A stretch of 43,939 bases of DNA from JAYRWN01 sp041917975 (GCA_041917975.1 JAYRWN010000362.1:1-43939); one strand, 5' to 3'; positions 25,236 to 34,511 are shown, counted from the first letter of the stretch. Notes: generated from the sequence alone by a model not told the origin. A program made the numbers and translations.

Positions 25236-25451
25236 ATACTATCTTAAAAATATGGTCTCTAAGTTGAGTTTCTTTACTTTATCAGCTCAAAATTCACAGC
25301 CTTTGTCTTGTTAAGTCCTTTATAGCTTTTCGCTTTGTCGGCCCCCCAGAGATGCATTGGCAAGCCAAACCAGCAAGATAAAAAAATCAGGAGATTGTTT
25401 CATCCGCCAACACCCTCAGTCATAATCTTCTAATACCCTAGTCCATCTAAG

Positions 25452-26810
25452 TTACGGCCGGATCACCGTGCCGTCCTTCCGTCGCGTCGTCCCCCAGGAA
25501 TAATCAAAATTAGGCCCTTCCGGGAAAGGAAATTTGGCGGCTAGTTTTTCATTAATATCTATACCCAGACCTGGTTTTTCCTGAGCGAACATGTAACCGT
25601 TACGTGTTTCCGGACAGCCAGGGAAGACTTCCTGTGTTTCCGGGGGAAAAACATACCCTTCATGAATGCCGAAATTATAACTGCACAGTTCCAGGGCGAG
25701 CTGAGCTGCATGGGCAATGGGTGAGGCGTCGCCTGGGCCATGCCAAGCCGTGCGCACCCCGAAAAATTCACTTAAGGCCTGCACTTTGCGGGCAGGGGTT
25801 AAGCCGCCAATCTGGGAAATATGGATACGGATAAAATCAATCAGCCGGTCTTTTATCAACGGCAAATATTCCTGCTGGGTGTTAAACAGTTCGCCCATGG
25901 CAATGGGTACACTGGTGTGCTGGCGGAGATAGCGGAAGTGCTCATTCTCTTCCGGCGGGAAAGGGTCCTCAATGAAATATGGCCGGTACGGTTCAACGGC
26001 TTTACAAACATTCACTGCCATATTTAGCGGCAGCCTTTCATGGATGTCATGCAATAGTTCCACCTCCTCACCAAATTTGGTGCGGATGTGTTCAAACATT
26101 TTCGGCACCTGACGAGCATAAACAGCCGGCTCAAAGATGATCTTTGGATCTGTCGGGCCGGATTGTTCGGGCGGCAAGCCCAATGAACTAGCCGGGGTAC
26201 CACTGGCTCCTCTGGCTCCATAATTGGCATTGCCCTTCTGCCCCATTTGGATCCGCACATGCCGATAACCCAAACTGATGGCCTGGGCCACACGATCTAC
26301 CAACTCACTCATCTCCGCGCCCTGGGCATGGTAATATAAATCTGCCCCCAGGCGTACTTTTCCGCCCAACAATTGGTATAATGGCATATTAGCCCGCTTA
26401 GCTTTTATATCCCAGAGGGCCATATCCACGCCGGACATGGCATTGAACAAAACCGGACCGTTGCGCCAATAGGAGCTGACATAACTGGACTGCCAGATAT
26501 CCTCTATATCGTCTACATTCCTGCCGTTCAAAAAGGGTTTAAGATATTTTTCAATGGCTGTGGCTACCACATGAGCCCGTTGGGTAAAGGTGGCGCAACC
26601 TACCCCATACAACCCAGGCTCAGAAGTTTCTACCTTCACCACCACCAGTCTGATTTTATTTGGAGCAGTCAGGATGGTTTTGATATCGGTAATTTTTATG
26701 ACCCCGGCAGGATTATGCTTGGGTTGTGCTTGGGCGATGGAAGTTCGTAATGCCGTCAGCCCGGTAACCGCAGTGACCCCCAGTTTTTGAATTAATTTCC
26801 GTCGATTCAT
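25452..26810 (-). CDS. Exported mannonate dehydratase-like enzyme of the enolase superfamily
   Basis: A 452-residue enolase-superfamily protein close to the ManD/RspA group, which dehydrates D-mannonate or D-gluconate to 2-keto-3-deoxygluconate. It shows YRHVRIQMG (Arg), the metal ligands and ManD-type His in LLHDIHERLP (Asp-x-His), FIEDPFPPEE (Glu), GELFNTQQEY (Glu) and AWHGPGDASPIAHAA (His). The N-terminus MNRRKLIQKLGVTAVTGL, ending SIAQAQ, is a Tat-like signal, whereas characterised ManD enzymes are cytoplasmic. Many ManD-fold proteins have very low dehydratase activity, so the reaction is uncertain. It stands alone on the minus strand, convergent with the MFS gene and divergent from the DUF3500 gene 77 bases away. 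Confidence 0.87.
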   Translation of the reverse strand: MNRRKLIQKLGVTAVTGLTALRTSIAQAQPKHNPAGVIKITDIKTILTAPNKIRLVVVKVETSEPGLYGVGCATFTQRAHVVATAIEKYLKPFLNGRNVDDIEDIWQSSYVSSYWRNGPVLFNAMSGVDMALWDIKAKRANMPLYQLLGGKVRLGADLYYHAQGAEMSELVDRVAQAISLGYRHVRIQMGQKGNANYGARGASGTPASSLGLPPEQSGPTDPKIIFEPAVYARQVPKMFEHIRTKFGEEVELLHDIHERLPLNMAVNVCKAVEPYRPYFIEDPFPPEENEHFRYLRQHTSVPIAMGELFNTQQEYLPLIKDRLIDFIRIHISQIGGLTPARKVQALSEFFGVRTAWHGPGDASPIAHAAQLALELCSYNFGIHEGYVFPPETQEVFPGCPETRNGYMFAQEKPGLGIDINEKLAAKFPFPEGPNFDYSWGTTRRKDGTVIRP

Positions 26811-26887
26811 GGTGATGAAATTAGATTAATTGTAACCAGTAATCCTTGAGACATCCTAAAATACAGTTTATTTTATAATTTCATGGG

Positions 26888-27898
26888 ATGAAAAAATTTT
26901 ATCTCTTCTTATGGATTCTTTGCACCTGGCAAATTACTGCTGGCCAGAATCTCACCCTATCAAACCTGGCTGAATGGTATGTTTCTGCTTTATCCCCGGA
27001 ATTAAAGGCCACTGGTCTGCTCGAGCTAGGTCATGCTGAACGATTCAACTTTAATTTTGTGCCTCTGGACCGCAAAGGGCCTACATTTCACGATTTTTCC
27101 GAGACGCAAAAACAAGCTGCTCTGGCTTTATTAAAAGCCTCCCTGAGTGAGGGTGGTTATCAAAAAGCCACAGCAATCATGGAGTTAGAAAAAGTGTTGA
27201 TTATCATTGAAAATCAACCCGCCGGAGGGACCTATCGCGATCCACTGAACTATCATTTTCTCATCTTCGGCACACCTTCCTCAACGCAGGCCTGGGGTTG
27301 GAAATTTGAGGGTCATCATATTTCGGTAAATTTTATGATGCAGGGCGATAAAATTGTTTCTAGTACGCCGTCATTTCTGGGAGCTAATCCCGGCGTGGTG
27401 GGGATCGAAGAGCAACGCGGTAAACAAGTCTTACGCCTCGAAACCGAATTGGGATTTTCTTTAATCAATGCCTTAACAGCGGAACAATTAAAAACAGCCC
27501 GTTTTGCGGAAAAAGCCGTACCGGAAATTATTACCGTTAATAAACGTAAAGCAAGCCGGTTGGAGCCTCAAGGCATTATGTTCTCCGCCTTAAACGAACA
27601 ACAACAAAAATTATTTAAAAGGTTGGTCGCGGTTTATGTTGACAATTATCAGCTTGGTTTTGCAAAGGAATTGAACGAAAAAATTACCCGCGCAGGGTGG
27701 TCAAATTTTTCCTTCGCCTGGGCCGGCAGCCTTTCACCCGGAGCCGGACACTATTATCGCCTTCAGGGGCCTGAATTACTTATTGAATACGCGAATACCC
27801 AAAATAATGCCAACCATGTGCATACGGTGGTGCGTGATTTAACCAATGATTTCGCCGAAGATATTTTGCGGCAACATTATCTGCAGGAGAAACATTGA
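26888..27898 (+). CDS. Secreted DUF3500 domain protein
   Basis: A 336-residue protein with a signal peptide (FYLFLWILCTWQITAGQ) and one DUF3500 domain, function unknown. Family markers are ERFNFNFVPLDRKGPTFHDF, YHFLIFGTPSSTQAWGWKFE (20 residues), GHHISVNFMMQGD, STPSFLGANPGVV, and late GPELLIEYANTQNNANHVHT. The conserved His and Trp residues around WGWKFEGHHIS suggest a binding or catalytic centre, which is inference. The gene is single, divergent from the ManD-like gene, and may share its control region. Confidence 0.9.
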   Translation: MKKFYLFLWILCTWQITAGQNLTLSNLAEWYVSALSPELKATGLLELGHAERFNFNFVPLDRKGPTFHDFSETQKQAALALLKASLSEGGYQKATAIMELEKVLIIIENQPAGGTYRDPLNYHFLIFGTPSSTQAWGWKFEGHHISVNFMMQGDKIVSSTPSFLGANPGVVGIEEQRGKQVLRLETELGFSLINALTAEQLKTARFAEKAVPEIITVNKRKASRLEPQGIMFSALNEQQQKLFKRLVAVYVDNYQLGFAKELNEKITRAGWSNFSFAWAGSLSPGAGHYYRLQGPELLIEYANTQNNANHVHTVVRDLTNDFAEDILRQHYLQEKH

Positions 27899-27983
27899 GC
27901 TGTCAATTTGGTCATTTTCACAACTTTAACCAAATATTTCAATTTATTAACATTAATAGCATCCACCCTGATCAAAAATAGTA

Positions 27984-27991
27984 TAATTTTG
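27984..27991 (+). promoter_or_regulatory. Candidate -7 element (TAATTTTG) for the small Cys-motif gene
   Basis: An exact TAnnTTTG match 24 bases before the TTG start at 28016. There is no clear TTG at -33. Its placement supports the TTG start. Confidence 0.4.
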
Positions 27992-28015
27992 ACGCAACTC
28001 AGCTAAAATCAGCAG

Positions 28016-28396
28016 TTGATTAAGAACTTAGTTTTATTTAGTCTAATAACAGCCTTAGTTTTGCAGACTTTCAGCAAGACATGGTTATTTATTGCTTATA
28101 AACTTAATCAAGAATATATTGCCAAGACACTGTGCATTAATGTGAATAAACCTGAAGTCATGTGCAGTGGTAAATGTTATCTGAATAATAAAATTCAAGA
28201 CGATGACGAACAACATGGCAGCCACATGCCATTTAATCTTAAAAATCAGAAAGATATAGTTTATCACTACAGTTCTGAAATAATTTATTCACCTATATCA
28301 AAGAAGACTTACCTGTGTCCCATCTCCCAAATACAAGTTTTTATTGAATCAATTTACACGGACGGTGTATTTCATCCGCCTAATTTCACAGCGTAA
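28016..28396 (+). CDS. Small membrane-anchored protein with conserved CxGKC motif, Bacteroidota family of unknown function
   Basis: A 126-residue protein whose first 25 residues form one hydrophobic helix (NLVLFSLITALVLQTF). It then has the pattern I know from many short Bacteroidota proteins: a segment like KLNQEYIAKTLC, then NKPEVMCSGKCYLNNKI, where a Cys about 15 residues earlier and the C-x-G-K-C pair are conserved. The three cysteines could bind metal or form disulfides outside the inner membrane. No function is established; such genes are often next to lipoproteins or receptors linked to copper or other metals, from memory. The only usable start is TTG 28016. It leads a run of three AT-rich genes. 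Confidence 0.7.
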   Translation: MIKNLVLFSLITALVLQTFSKTWLFIAYKLNQEYIAKTLCINVNKPEVMCSGKCYLNNKIQDDDEQHGSHMPFNLKNQKDIVYHYSSEIIYSPISKKTYLCPISQIQVFIESIYTDGVFHPPNFTA

Positions 28397-28618
28397 ATTC
28401 TTTATTATTCTTCAAATATATTTTTAGTCTTCCATTTGATTATAGTTAAATGGCCAATGGTGCAATTATTTATACTGCACTGTTAGACTTAGTGTTGTTA
28501 ATTAGTTGGCAAAACTGTTTATTGGACAATGGCGCCGGGCCTTTTCATGAAGGATAATGTAAACCACATTTATTATTTACGAATTATCCAAAAAATAATT
28601 TGGATCAAACTTGTTATT

Positions 28619-29008
28619 ATGACAAATTCAATCTTAAAAATGATATCATTTTTTATTTTGGCAATTACCATATTCAGTTGCCATAAAGAACACACCACCA
28701 CAGATCAAGCCCCAATAATAAATATTACTACGCCAGAAGATGGATCAGTGCTGAGCGGTGAAATCCATATTGCAGGTACCATAAGTGATGAGAGTCTCCA
28801 CGAATTACATATTAAAGTGGTGACTGAACTGGATAATAAAATTTTATTTTCGACAGATCCTGAAGTACATGATAAATCTAATTATACAATAAATGAACAC
28901 TTCAATCCAAGAATTGCAGCAGAAAGCAAGGTAGCTCTAACCGTGACCGTTGAAGACCATCAGGATCATGTAGTTAACAAAATGATCAAATTCACTATTA
29001 AACCATAA
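28619..29008 (+). CDS. DUF4625-like lipoprotein with an Ig-like domain
   Basis: A 129-residue predicted lipoprotein: signal MISFFILAITIFSC with the lipid Cys at 21, then one beta-sandwich domain (APIINITTPEDGSVLSGEIH, quoted at 20, then ISDESLHELHIKVVTE and ALTVTVEDHQDHVVNKMIKF). The pattern resembles bacterial Ig-like and DUF4625 domains, which are adhesion or carrier modules. The open frame reaches back to ATG 28529, but ATG 28619 sits right before the signal peptide. Several His residues (HKEH, HELH, EDHQDH) could bind metal, which would fit the Cys-motif neighbour; this is speculation. It ends 4 bases before the next gene, so the two are cotranscribed. Confidence 0.8.
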   Translation: MTNSILKMISFFILAITIFSCHKEHTTTDQAPIINITTPEDGSVLSGEIHIAGTISDESLHELHIKVVTELDNKILFSTDPEVHDKSNYTINEHFNPRIAAESKVALTVTVEDHQDHVVNKMIKFTIKP

Positions 29009-29012
29009 CCAC

Positions 29013-29888
29013 ATGAATAATTGTCGTTACCCTTTTGTCTTGCTGCTCTGTATTTTTACCGTTTTTGCTTGTTCAGATAACTCCGACAACTCTGCATCTA
29101 TAGAAAATAATGATGAATTTGAAAATGCCCGGTTAAGAGAAGAACTGATTGATTCAGCCAAATCTTCTGATCATTCATGGCTACTGAAAATGATCTTAGG
29201 AAGCCCAAAAAACACCATTCGATCCATCGGCATTTTGGTTTATAACGGTGTAAATGATCTGGACATGATGGGGCCTCGTTATATTTTTGGCCAAACCGGA
29301 ATAAAACCAATGCTCATCGGTATTGATTCGGGTTCATTTAAAACATCAATGGGGTTAGAAATAAAGCCAAATACTATCATTGACTCAATCACCCAATTAG
29401 ATATATTGATCATTCCAGGTGGAGGTCAAGGAACTCTGCATACAGCTTACAATGAGCATGTTCTAGGCTGGATCAAATCCATTGACCAAGGAACAATTTA
29501 CACCTGTTCCGTCTGCACTGGAGCATGGATTCTTGGTGCTGCCGGACTCCTCAAAAATAAAAAGGCATGTACGAATTGGTATAGGGAAAATAAATTCCTC
29601 AACAAATACGGAGCAATCCCCGTAAATGAGCGCTATATAAATGATGGTAAGTATTGGTCGTCAGCTGGAGTTACAGCAGGTATGGATATGTCTTTGGCCA
29701 TTGTGCAGGATAATTGGGGTAAAAGGCATGCGCAAGGTATTATGTTGGATATGGAATACGATCCTCTACCCCCGATTAAAGGTGGAAGCCCAGAAAAAAC
29801 TCCCTGGGTAGTGAAATGGATGATGGAATCTATGTATGACTCCTTCCTGATTCCATTGTTAGATAGTTTGGAAAGTAATAAACTTTGA
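29013..29888 (+). CDS. DJ-1/PfpI family lipoprotein, isocyanide-hydratase-like
   Basis: A 291-residue protein with a lipoprotein signal (YPFVLLLCIFTVFAC, Cys20) and a DJ-1/PfpI domain (about 68-265). It shows IGILVYNGVNDLDMMGPRYI (20 residues), the LIIPGGGQGT turn and the nucleophile elbow CSVCTGAWILGAAGLL (Cys168). This is the layout of isocyanide hydratases and of the AraC-linked GlxA domain, but there is no DNA-binding part. Those relatives are cytoplasmic, so a lipid-anchored form is unusual. The last 40 residues carry a basic and aromatic tail. It follows the DUF4625-like gene by 4 bases. The reaction is unknown: hydratase, glyoxalase-like or protective roles are all possible. Confidence 0.85.
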   Translation: MNNCRYPFVLLLCIFTVFACSDNSDNSASIENNDEFENARLREELIDSAKSSDHSWLLKMILGSPKNTIRSIGILVYNGVNDLDMMGPRYIFGQTGIKPMLIGIDSGSFKTSMGLEIKPNTIIDSITQLDILIIPGGGQGTLHTAYNEHVLGWIKSIDQGTIYTCSVCTGAWILGAAGLLKNKKACTNWYRENKFLNKYGAIPVNERYINDGKYWSSAGVTAGMDMSLAIVQDNWGKRHAQGIMLDMEYDPLPPIKGGSPEKTPWVVKWMMESMYDSFLIPLLDSLESNKL

Positions 29889-29897
29889 TTATGTGAT

Positions 29898-29958
29898 AGG
29901 CCAGGCGAAATTGAGCGGAATTGGTTTCTTAATTTTTAAGCCTGGCCTCTATTTTTTA
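29898..29958 (+). terminator. Long-loop hairpin terminator after the DJ-1-like gene
   Basis: AGGCCAGGC (29898-29906) pairs perfectly with GCCTGGCCT (29940-29948), a 9-bp GC-rich stem with a 33-base loop, followed by ctattttttatc. The loop is longer than usual but the stem and T run fit a terminator. Confidence 0.65.
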
Positions 29959-30065
29959 TCAAATTTAAATAATTCGTGTCATAAAAAACATGCGGGTAAC
30001 TAAAGGTGGCCATTCTATTAACGATCAGAAATAGGTTTTCACCTTATCCGCTATCTTGATTATCT

Positions 30066-31565
30066 TTATTGTCCTTCCAGAATGACCCGTTGATAGCGGG
30101 TGAGCGGAATAGGGTCTTCATCCGTAACTTCTAAGATGAGATGAATGGTCTGACCATGTTTAAAATCCGCCGGAACTTTAAAATTTAATTTTAGCTGATC
30201 TGCTCCATTCAGGTTTATTGGATGAGGATAGGTGCCTACTTCATGATACACCCACCAGCGGCTGGATATTTTATCACCATCAGGATCTTTCGCCTTGCCT
30301 TCCAAAGTCAGCATTTGACCAGGGTATATCCATAAATGATGGTTGTGTAACAATTTTACCACCGGCGGATGATTGGCGTTTTGATAGTTTGCGATACACC
30401 AATCCGCCCGCACCGCAAAGTCTTGCTGCAGGTGTGGAATCCACCGGATTTGGGCATAGGCTAAATCCAGAGAGTCACGGTATGGATTAAAATCCGCCGC
30501 CGCTGCCCCATCTTCCCAGCGGTGCGGCTGAACGGTACTTTGGATGAGTCGCCCACCCCATCCTCCGTATTCGGGATGTTGTAAATTATTTAAACCAACG
30601 TCCACCAGATGCAGGAAGGCCGGCGAATCGCCTTCGGAAATAAAATCGTAGGGTTGAAAACTCCCCCACTGGTTATTTTTTATTTTTTGGGGGTCCCTGT
30701 AAATATCCTCTAACTCGCCCTGTGGGGGATTTCCATCACCATAACTGTAATACATCTTGAGTAAGGGACCATGATTATTAATAATTTTTTTTCCCATGAA
30801 AGTGCCCTGCAAATAAGGGTGTAGGGGTTCAGGAACGGTTCTTTTCCAGAAATAAGCCATACTCCAGAATTGCTGGGAATTATAATAAATTTTTACTTCA
30901 GGCCATTGTTTGCTGATGTATTTACGATAGGTAGCGTCCTGATCGAGAATAGCATAAATTATGGTTTTTTGATTTACTTTTTTATAAACTTGCGGCCATT
31001 GAGGCGTATTTTTATAGTCTTCCTCAATGGCTTTTAATGCCCGGGCAATGGTATTAGTACCACCCCACACCTGTAAATACAAGGGGGTTAAGTCATCATC
31101 CAATAATTTTCTTTTGATAAAATCCGAACCTGGCGTATTTTTAGTCATCTCCCCCTCAAAATCAATATTGCCGATACGAATCGCACTGCGTAAATAGTCC
31201 GGTGCCGGGTAACCTTGGGCATGCTTTTTTAAATTAGGATAAACTTGACCATAAGCGTCCAACAAATTATATATCCATTGTTCTCCGGGCCAGCGCAAAT
31301 CGGTGCGCTCACCATAAATTCTTTTAGTCAACTCCATTTCGGAGGTTAATTTGGTACCCCGACCATCCCCTTTGTAATGCCACTGTGAACTGCTGATGAT
31401 CAGTCCTTCAATCTGAAATTCATTTGCATACAACAGCATGCGAATAAATGAGTCCACATCATCCAGTTCGCCGTCCGTAGTGACGATGGTCCGGGGTTTT
31501 TGGCCCAACGCCAGCACGGAAAGCCAGGTAAAAATTAGCAACCCGCATGAAAAAAAACCACGCAT
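30066..31565 (-). CDS. Secreted DUF1593 (Sde182-type nucleoside-hydrolase-like) protein
   Basis: A 499-residue exported protein (signal ending VLALGQ). Residues 24-330 form a DUF1593 domain related to nucleoside hydrolases: TIVTTDGELDDVDSFIRMLL, with the Asp cluster that binds calcium in that fold, GLIISSSQWHYKGDGRGT, and LYLQVWGGTNTIARAL. The C-terminal part (about 410-499) is an Ig-like sandwich (GQMLTLEGKAKDPDGDKISS, 20 residues) as in the cellulose-binding Sde182 protein. The family is linked to polysaccharide breakdown, but the substrate is unknown. The gene stands alone and is divergent from the beta-barrel gene, with about 200 bases between them. Confidence 0.9.
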   Translation of the reverse strand: MRGFFSCGLLIFTWLSVLALGQKPRTIVTTDGELDDVDSFIRMLLYANEFQIEGLIISSSQWHYKGDGRGTKLTSEMELTKRIYGERTDLRWPGEQWIYNLLDAYGQVYPNLKKHAQGYPAPDYLRSAIRIGNIDFEGEMTKNTPGSDFIKRKLLDDDLTPLYLQVWGGTNTIARALKAIEEDYKNTPQWPQVYKKVNQKTIIYAILDQDATYRKYISKQWPEVKIYYNSQQFWSMAYFWKRTVPEPLHPYLQGTFMGKKIINNHGPLLKMYYSYGDGNPPQGELEDIYRDPQKIKNNQWGSFQPYDFISEGDSPAFLHLVDVGLNNLQHPEYGGWGGRLIQSTVQPHRWEDGAAAADFNPYRDSLDLAYAQIRWIPHLQQDFAVRADWCIANYQNANHPPVVKLLHNHHLWIYPGQMLTLEGKAKDPDGDKISSRWWVYHEVGTYPHPINLNGADQLKLNFKVPADFKHGQTIHLILEVTDEDPIPLTRYQRVILEGQ

Positions 31566-31767
31566 ATATATTTAATTTGATGAGCTTAAAATGAACACAA
31601 ACACAAGGTAATAAAACGTACTATCTTTTAAGCAACCGGTAAGGGACCAGCAACAAAGCCATGTGGATTTTAAAATCTGGACGGATATGTTAAAAAACAT
31701 ATTCAGAGGTGTTTAATAACAAGTATTATTTTTCATTGGGGGGTTAGTTTGCCCTAAAAATCAGATT

Positions 31768-32412
31768 ATGATCAAGTCAACTTTCGGAAAAAAATTACTA
31801 TTAAACGCCGGCATTTTTATTATCGTTTGTTCGGCGGTCAAGGGACAATTAATTATCAGTGGACAGGTGGGTGTGGATATTTCACAAGCCAAACAATTTG
31901 GCGAAATCAAAACCCGGGAAACGATAAACCAAACTTACTTATTTGCTCCCCGGTTGGCCTTTGGCTTAAAGAATATGGTTCTGGGTGTTGATCTAGGTTT
32001 TAAGCTGCAAGACCTTGAATTACCCAAGGGGACTACGTCCACGGTTCAAGAAATAACCCGGGAAGTAAGTGTTGCCCCTTTCTTGAGAATGGTTAAAAAA
32101 ACCGGGGATTATTTCGGTTTGTGGTTAGAGCTACAACCAGGATTTGCGTTTGGAGATATCGACAATGGCGGAAAAGAAAATGCTACATTTTGGGCCATCC
32201 AGGGACGTATTCGCCCTGGTGTGATCATTTTTATCAATTCACATTGGTCGTTAGAAACTTCATTTGGCAACCTGGGGTATGTTTTTTCACGTAATTTCCC
32301 TAATTCTTCATCCTCCGATTACACGGATGTTTCTAAGTTTGGGTTTAATGCAAATGGCGGTGGGTTTATTTTTGGAGTTAATTATGCTTTTGCAAAAAAA
32401 TCAGCGGAATGA
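31768..32412 (+). CDS. Outer-membrane beta-barrel protein, hypothetical
   Basis: A 214-residue secreted protein with a signal (AGIFIIVCSAVKG) and alternating hydrophobic strands rich in Gly and aromatic residues: LIISGQVGVDISQAK, RLAFGLKNMVLGVDLGFKL, YFGLWLELQPGFAFGDID, RIRPGVIIFINSHWSLETSF and GGGFIFGVNYAF. This is the pattern of small eight-strand outer-membrane barrels common in Bacteroidota. The last residues KKSAE are not the usual terminal aromatic. I do not recognise a specific family. It converges on the TonB receptor gene with a 17-base gap, so little room remains for terminators. Confidence 0.75.
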   Translation: MIKSTFGKKLLLNAGIFIIVCSAVKGQLIISGQVGVDISQAKQFGEIKTRETINQTYLFAPRLAFGLKNMVLGVDLGFKLQDLELPKGTTSTVQEITREVSVAPFLRMVKKTGDYFGLWLELQPGFAFGDIDNGGKENATFWAIQGRIRPGVIIFINSHWSLETSFGNLGYVFSRNFPNSSSSDYTDVSKFGFNANGGGFIFGVNYAFAKKSAE

Positions 32413-32429
32413 AAAAAACTTCCTGACTA

Positions 32430-34511
32430 TTACCACCTCCACTGCGCGGTGACGACTACATGACTTCCTACCCCATCTACTCCGGAACCATGCATACGGT
32501 AAGCTTCATTGAAGATGTTATTCCAATGAAGGAAAATCTGACTAACACTAAAACGGTAAGACATACCTATATTAACTACCTGCCACCCGGGAGTTCCGGT
32601 CGGGTTGATGCGATTATCATCTTTGTCCCCCTGCGCCAGGCGATTTTGGCGGCCTGCCCACAAGATGTTGGCGAAAGCGTTCCAAGATGAATTCGGACGC
32701 CAGTCCAGACGCCAACTGCTAAACAAGGGGGATATGCGCCTCCAGGGTTCGTCCTGAGTGACATTCTGACCATACGTATAGCGAATAAATTGACGCAACG
32801 ACCAATGGGAGCTTATCCTAATGTCCATATCCTCTTCCAATCCGTAGATATAACCCTGGGTAATATTGGTTTTAAAAAAAACGGGATACCCTTGCTGGAT
32901 TTCATCCGTTTTAATACGCCCGATCAGGTTCTTTAACCGGTGATGAAAAAACACCCCTTGAGCCGATACGATTCTGGACCGCCATTTAATTCCAATCTCC
33001 TTATTAACTGACCATTCCGGCTTAAGAGCATAATTTGGTTTTTCAAAACGAAAATCCACAATACCCAAGGTGCTTAAATCATCGATATTCGGGGCTCTAA
33101 AAGCTGTATTGACTGAGACAAAAGCATATAGATTTTTGGAAAAAGCCTGATTGAAGCCAAGGTTATAAACCCAGGCACTAGGCGTAAGTTCCACTGTCCC
33201 GAGAGTTTCCTCCGGGATGGTTAAACGAAAATAATTATAACGCCAACCGGTATGGATGGTGGCTTGACGCCAATGAAAAGCATGCAAAGCATACCAGGCC
33301 AACTGTTGCATCCGGCTGTCATCCGCATATAAACCGCGTTGAGGGAGAATGGAATTATCCAAACTATTGCGGATTTGACGTGTGCTGGAAATGTTATCCT
33401 GAAACACGTCTATCCCCGTACTGATATTCCACCATGTTTTCGGCTGGAGGGTCATTTGCCCCTGAAGTCCCCAGGTGTTATCAATATCTTTTTCTTCGAC
33501 TAACGAGGAGTTTCCATTTTTTTGTGATTGCCTTCCCTCACCAAAATAGTGCTGAGACATAGTAACGGCCCAGCTTTTAGGCCAGGAACTACCTGGAAAT
33601 TCTCCCAACCACCTCAGGTAATTCAATTGGCGAACCTGTGGGTCAAATTGGTTTACTCTAAAATTTTCAAGTTGAATCTTGTGGAAGATGGGTACGTCTT
33701 CCTGGTGCATGTTTTGATGGGCTAAAATGAGCCTTTGATGTTCTGAAACACGCAACATCGCCTTGCCATCCCAGGAGAGCTGTCGGTAACCGGTAGGCAC
33801 CAGTTTACCCAGACCTTTGCCAGCTACCAAATCACCAAAATCCCGGCCGGTGAGACCTCCGGTTATGGCCAGGCGAGGTCCAAGGTAAGTGGATTCCATT
33901 CTGACACTTTTTTCCATTCCGCGACTCGCCCATTGTCCCCACACCTGACCTTGCCATTCGCGCCCGGTATTAAATGCCAGATCTTTACTGCTGAGCGCTA
34001 TCGTCCCACCCAGGGCATCGCTGCCATAAGTCACTCCACCCAGCCCGGAAAGGATCTCAACTCTATCCAGCATCCAGGGATCAACGGTGTTCAGGTATTG
34101 GTTGGGTCCGGACCGGAAGATAGCATTGTTTATGCGGATGCCATCCATGAGTAATAATGCATGTTGGCCGGTCAATCCCCTAATAAACGGCGACCCGCTA
34201 CCATGGTTTGTTTTTTGAATCCAAATGCCGGTGTTACCCAAAAATAATTCAGGCGTCGTACGAGGTAGCAGCTCATTGATCTTTTTTATAACCTGGATGG
34301 AGGAAGGTGTGGACAGCACAGTATCGGGATGCCTGCGGGCACTGATTACTATTTCATCCAAAGAGACCTGATACGCCGAGGGAGTCGTTTGTTCCTGAGA
34401 CCACATGAGCCCCGGCCAAAGGAAGATAAGTACCAGAATCCTTTTCACAGGCCAGGTGATGAATCTGGACTGGAGTACCAACACCCACGAAGAATATTTT
34501 AAAACCTTCAT
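32430..34511 (-). CDS. TonB-dependent outer-membrane receptor
   Basis: A 693-residue receptor for active uptake across the outer membrane. After a long signal (ILVLIFLWPGLMWSQ) comes a TonB-box-like stretch (LDEIVISARR), a plug (about 60-165: TPELFLGNTGIWIQK, SPFIRGLTGQHALLLMDGIR, DRVEILSGLGGVTYGSDALG, each 20 or fewer) and a 22-strand barrel ending in Trp (VVVTAQWRW). There is no SusC-type N-terminal carboxypeptidase-like domain and no SusD gene, so it belongs with vitamin B12, siderophore or copper type receptors, not with glycan SusCD pairs. It is last in the five-gene operon starting at 41677, with 17 bases to the upstream gene. The ligand cannot be read from sequence. Confidence 0.92.
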   Translation of the reverse strand: MKVLKYSSWVLVLQSRFITWPVKRILVLIFLWPGLMWSQEQTTPSAYQVSLDEIVISARRHPDTVLSTPSSIQVIKKINELLPRTTPELFLGNTGIWIQKTNHGSGSPFIRGLTGQHALLLMDGIRINNAIFRSGPNQYLNTVDPWMLDRVEILSGLGGVTYGSDALGGTIALSSKDLAFNTGREWQGQVWGQWASRGMEKSVRMESTYLGPRLAITGGLTGRDFGDLVAGKGLGKLVPTGYRQLSWDGKAMLRVSEHQRLILAHQNMHQEDVPIFHKIQLENFRVNQFDPQVRQLNYLRWLGEFPGSSWPKSWAVTMSQHYFGEGRQSQKNGNSSLVEEKDIDNTWGLQGQMTLQPKTWWNISTGIDVFQDNISSTRQIRNSLDNSILPQRGLYADDSRMQQLAWYALHAFHWRQATIHTGWRYNYFRLTIPEETLGTVELTPSAWVYNLGFNQAFSKNLYAFVSVNTAFRAPNIDDLSTLGIVDFRFEKPNYALKPEWSVNKEIGIKWRSRIVSAQGVFFHHRLKNLIGRIKTDEIQQGYPVFFKTNITQGYIYGLEEDMDIRISSHWSLRQFIRYTYGQNVTQDEPWRRISPLFSSWRLDWRPNSSWNAFANILWAGRQNRLAQGDKDDNRINPTGTPGWQVVNIGMSYRFSVSQIFLHWNNIFNEAYRMHGSGVDGVGSHVVVTAQWRW

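Noticed and set aside
25236..25451. Gap between the MFS and ManD-like genes searched for a small RNA or terminator
   Set aside because: Only a weak TTGAG/CTCAA repeat is present; nothing supports a gene or a clear terminator.
32430..34511. Treating the TonB receptor as part of a SusCD polysaccharide locus
   Set aside because: No SusD gene and no SusC-type N-terminal domain are present.
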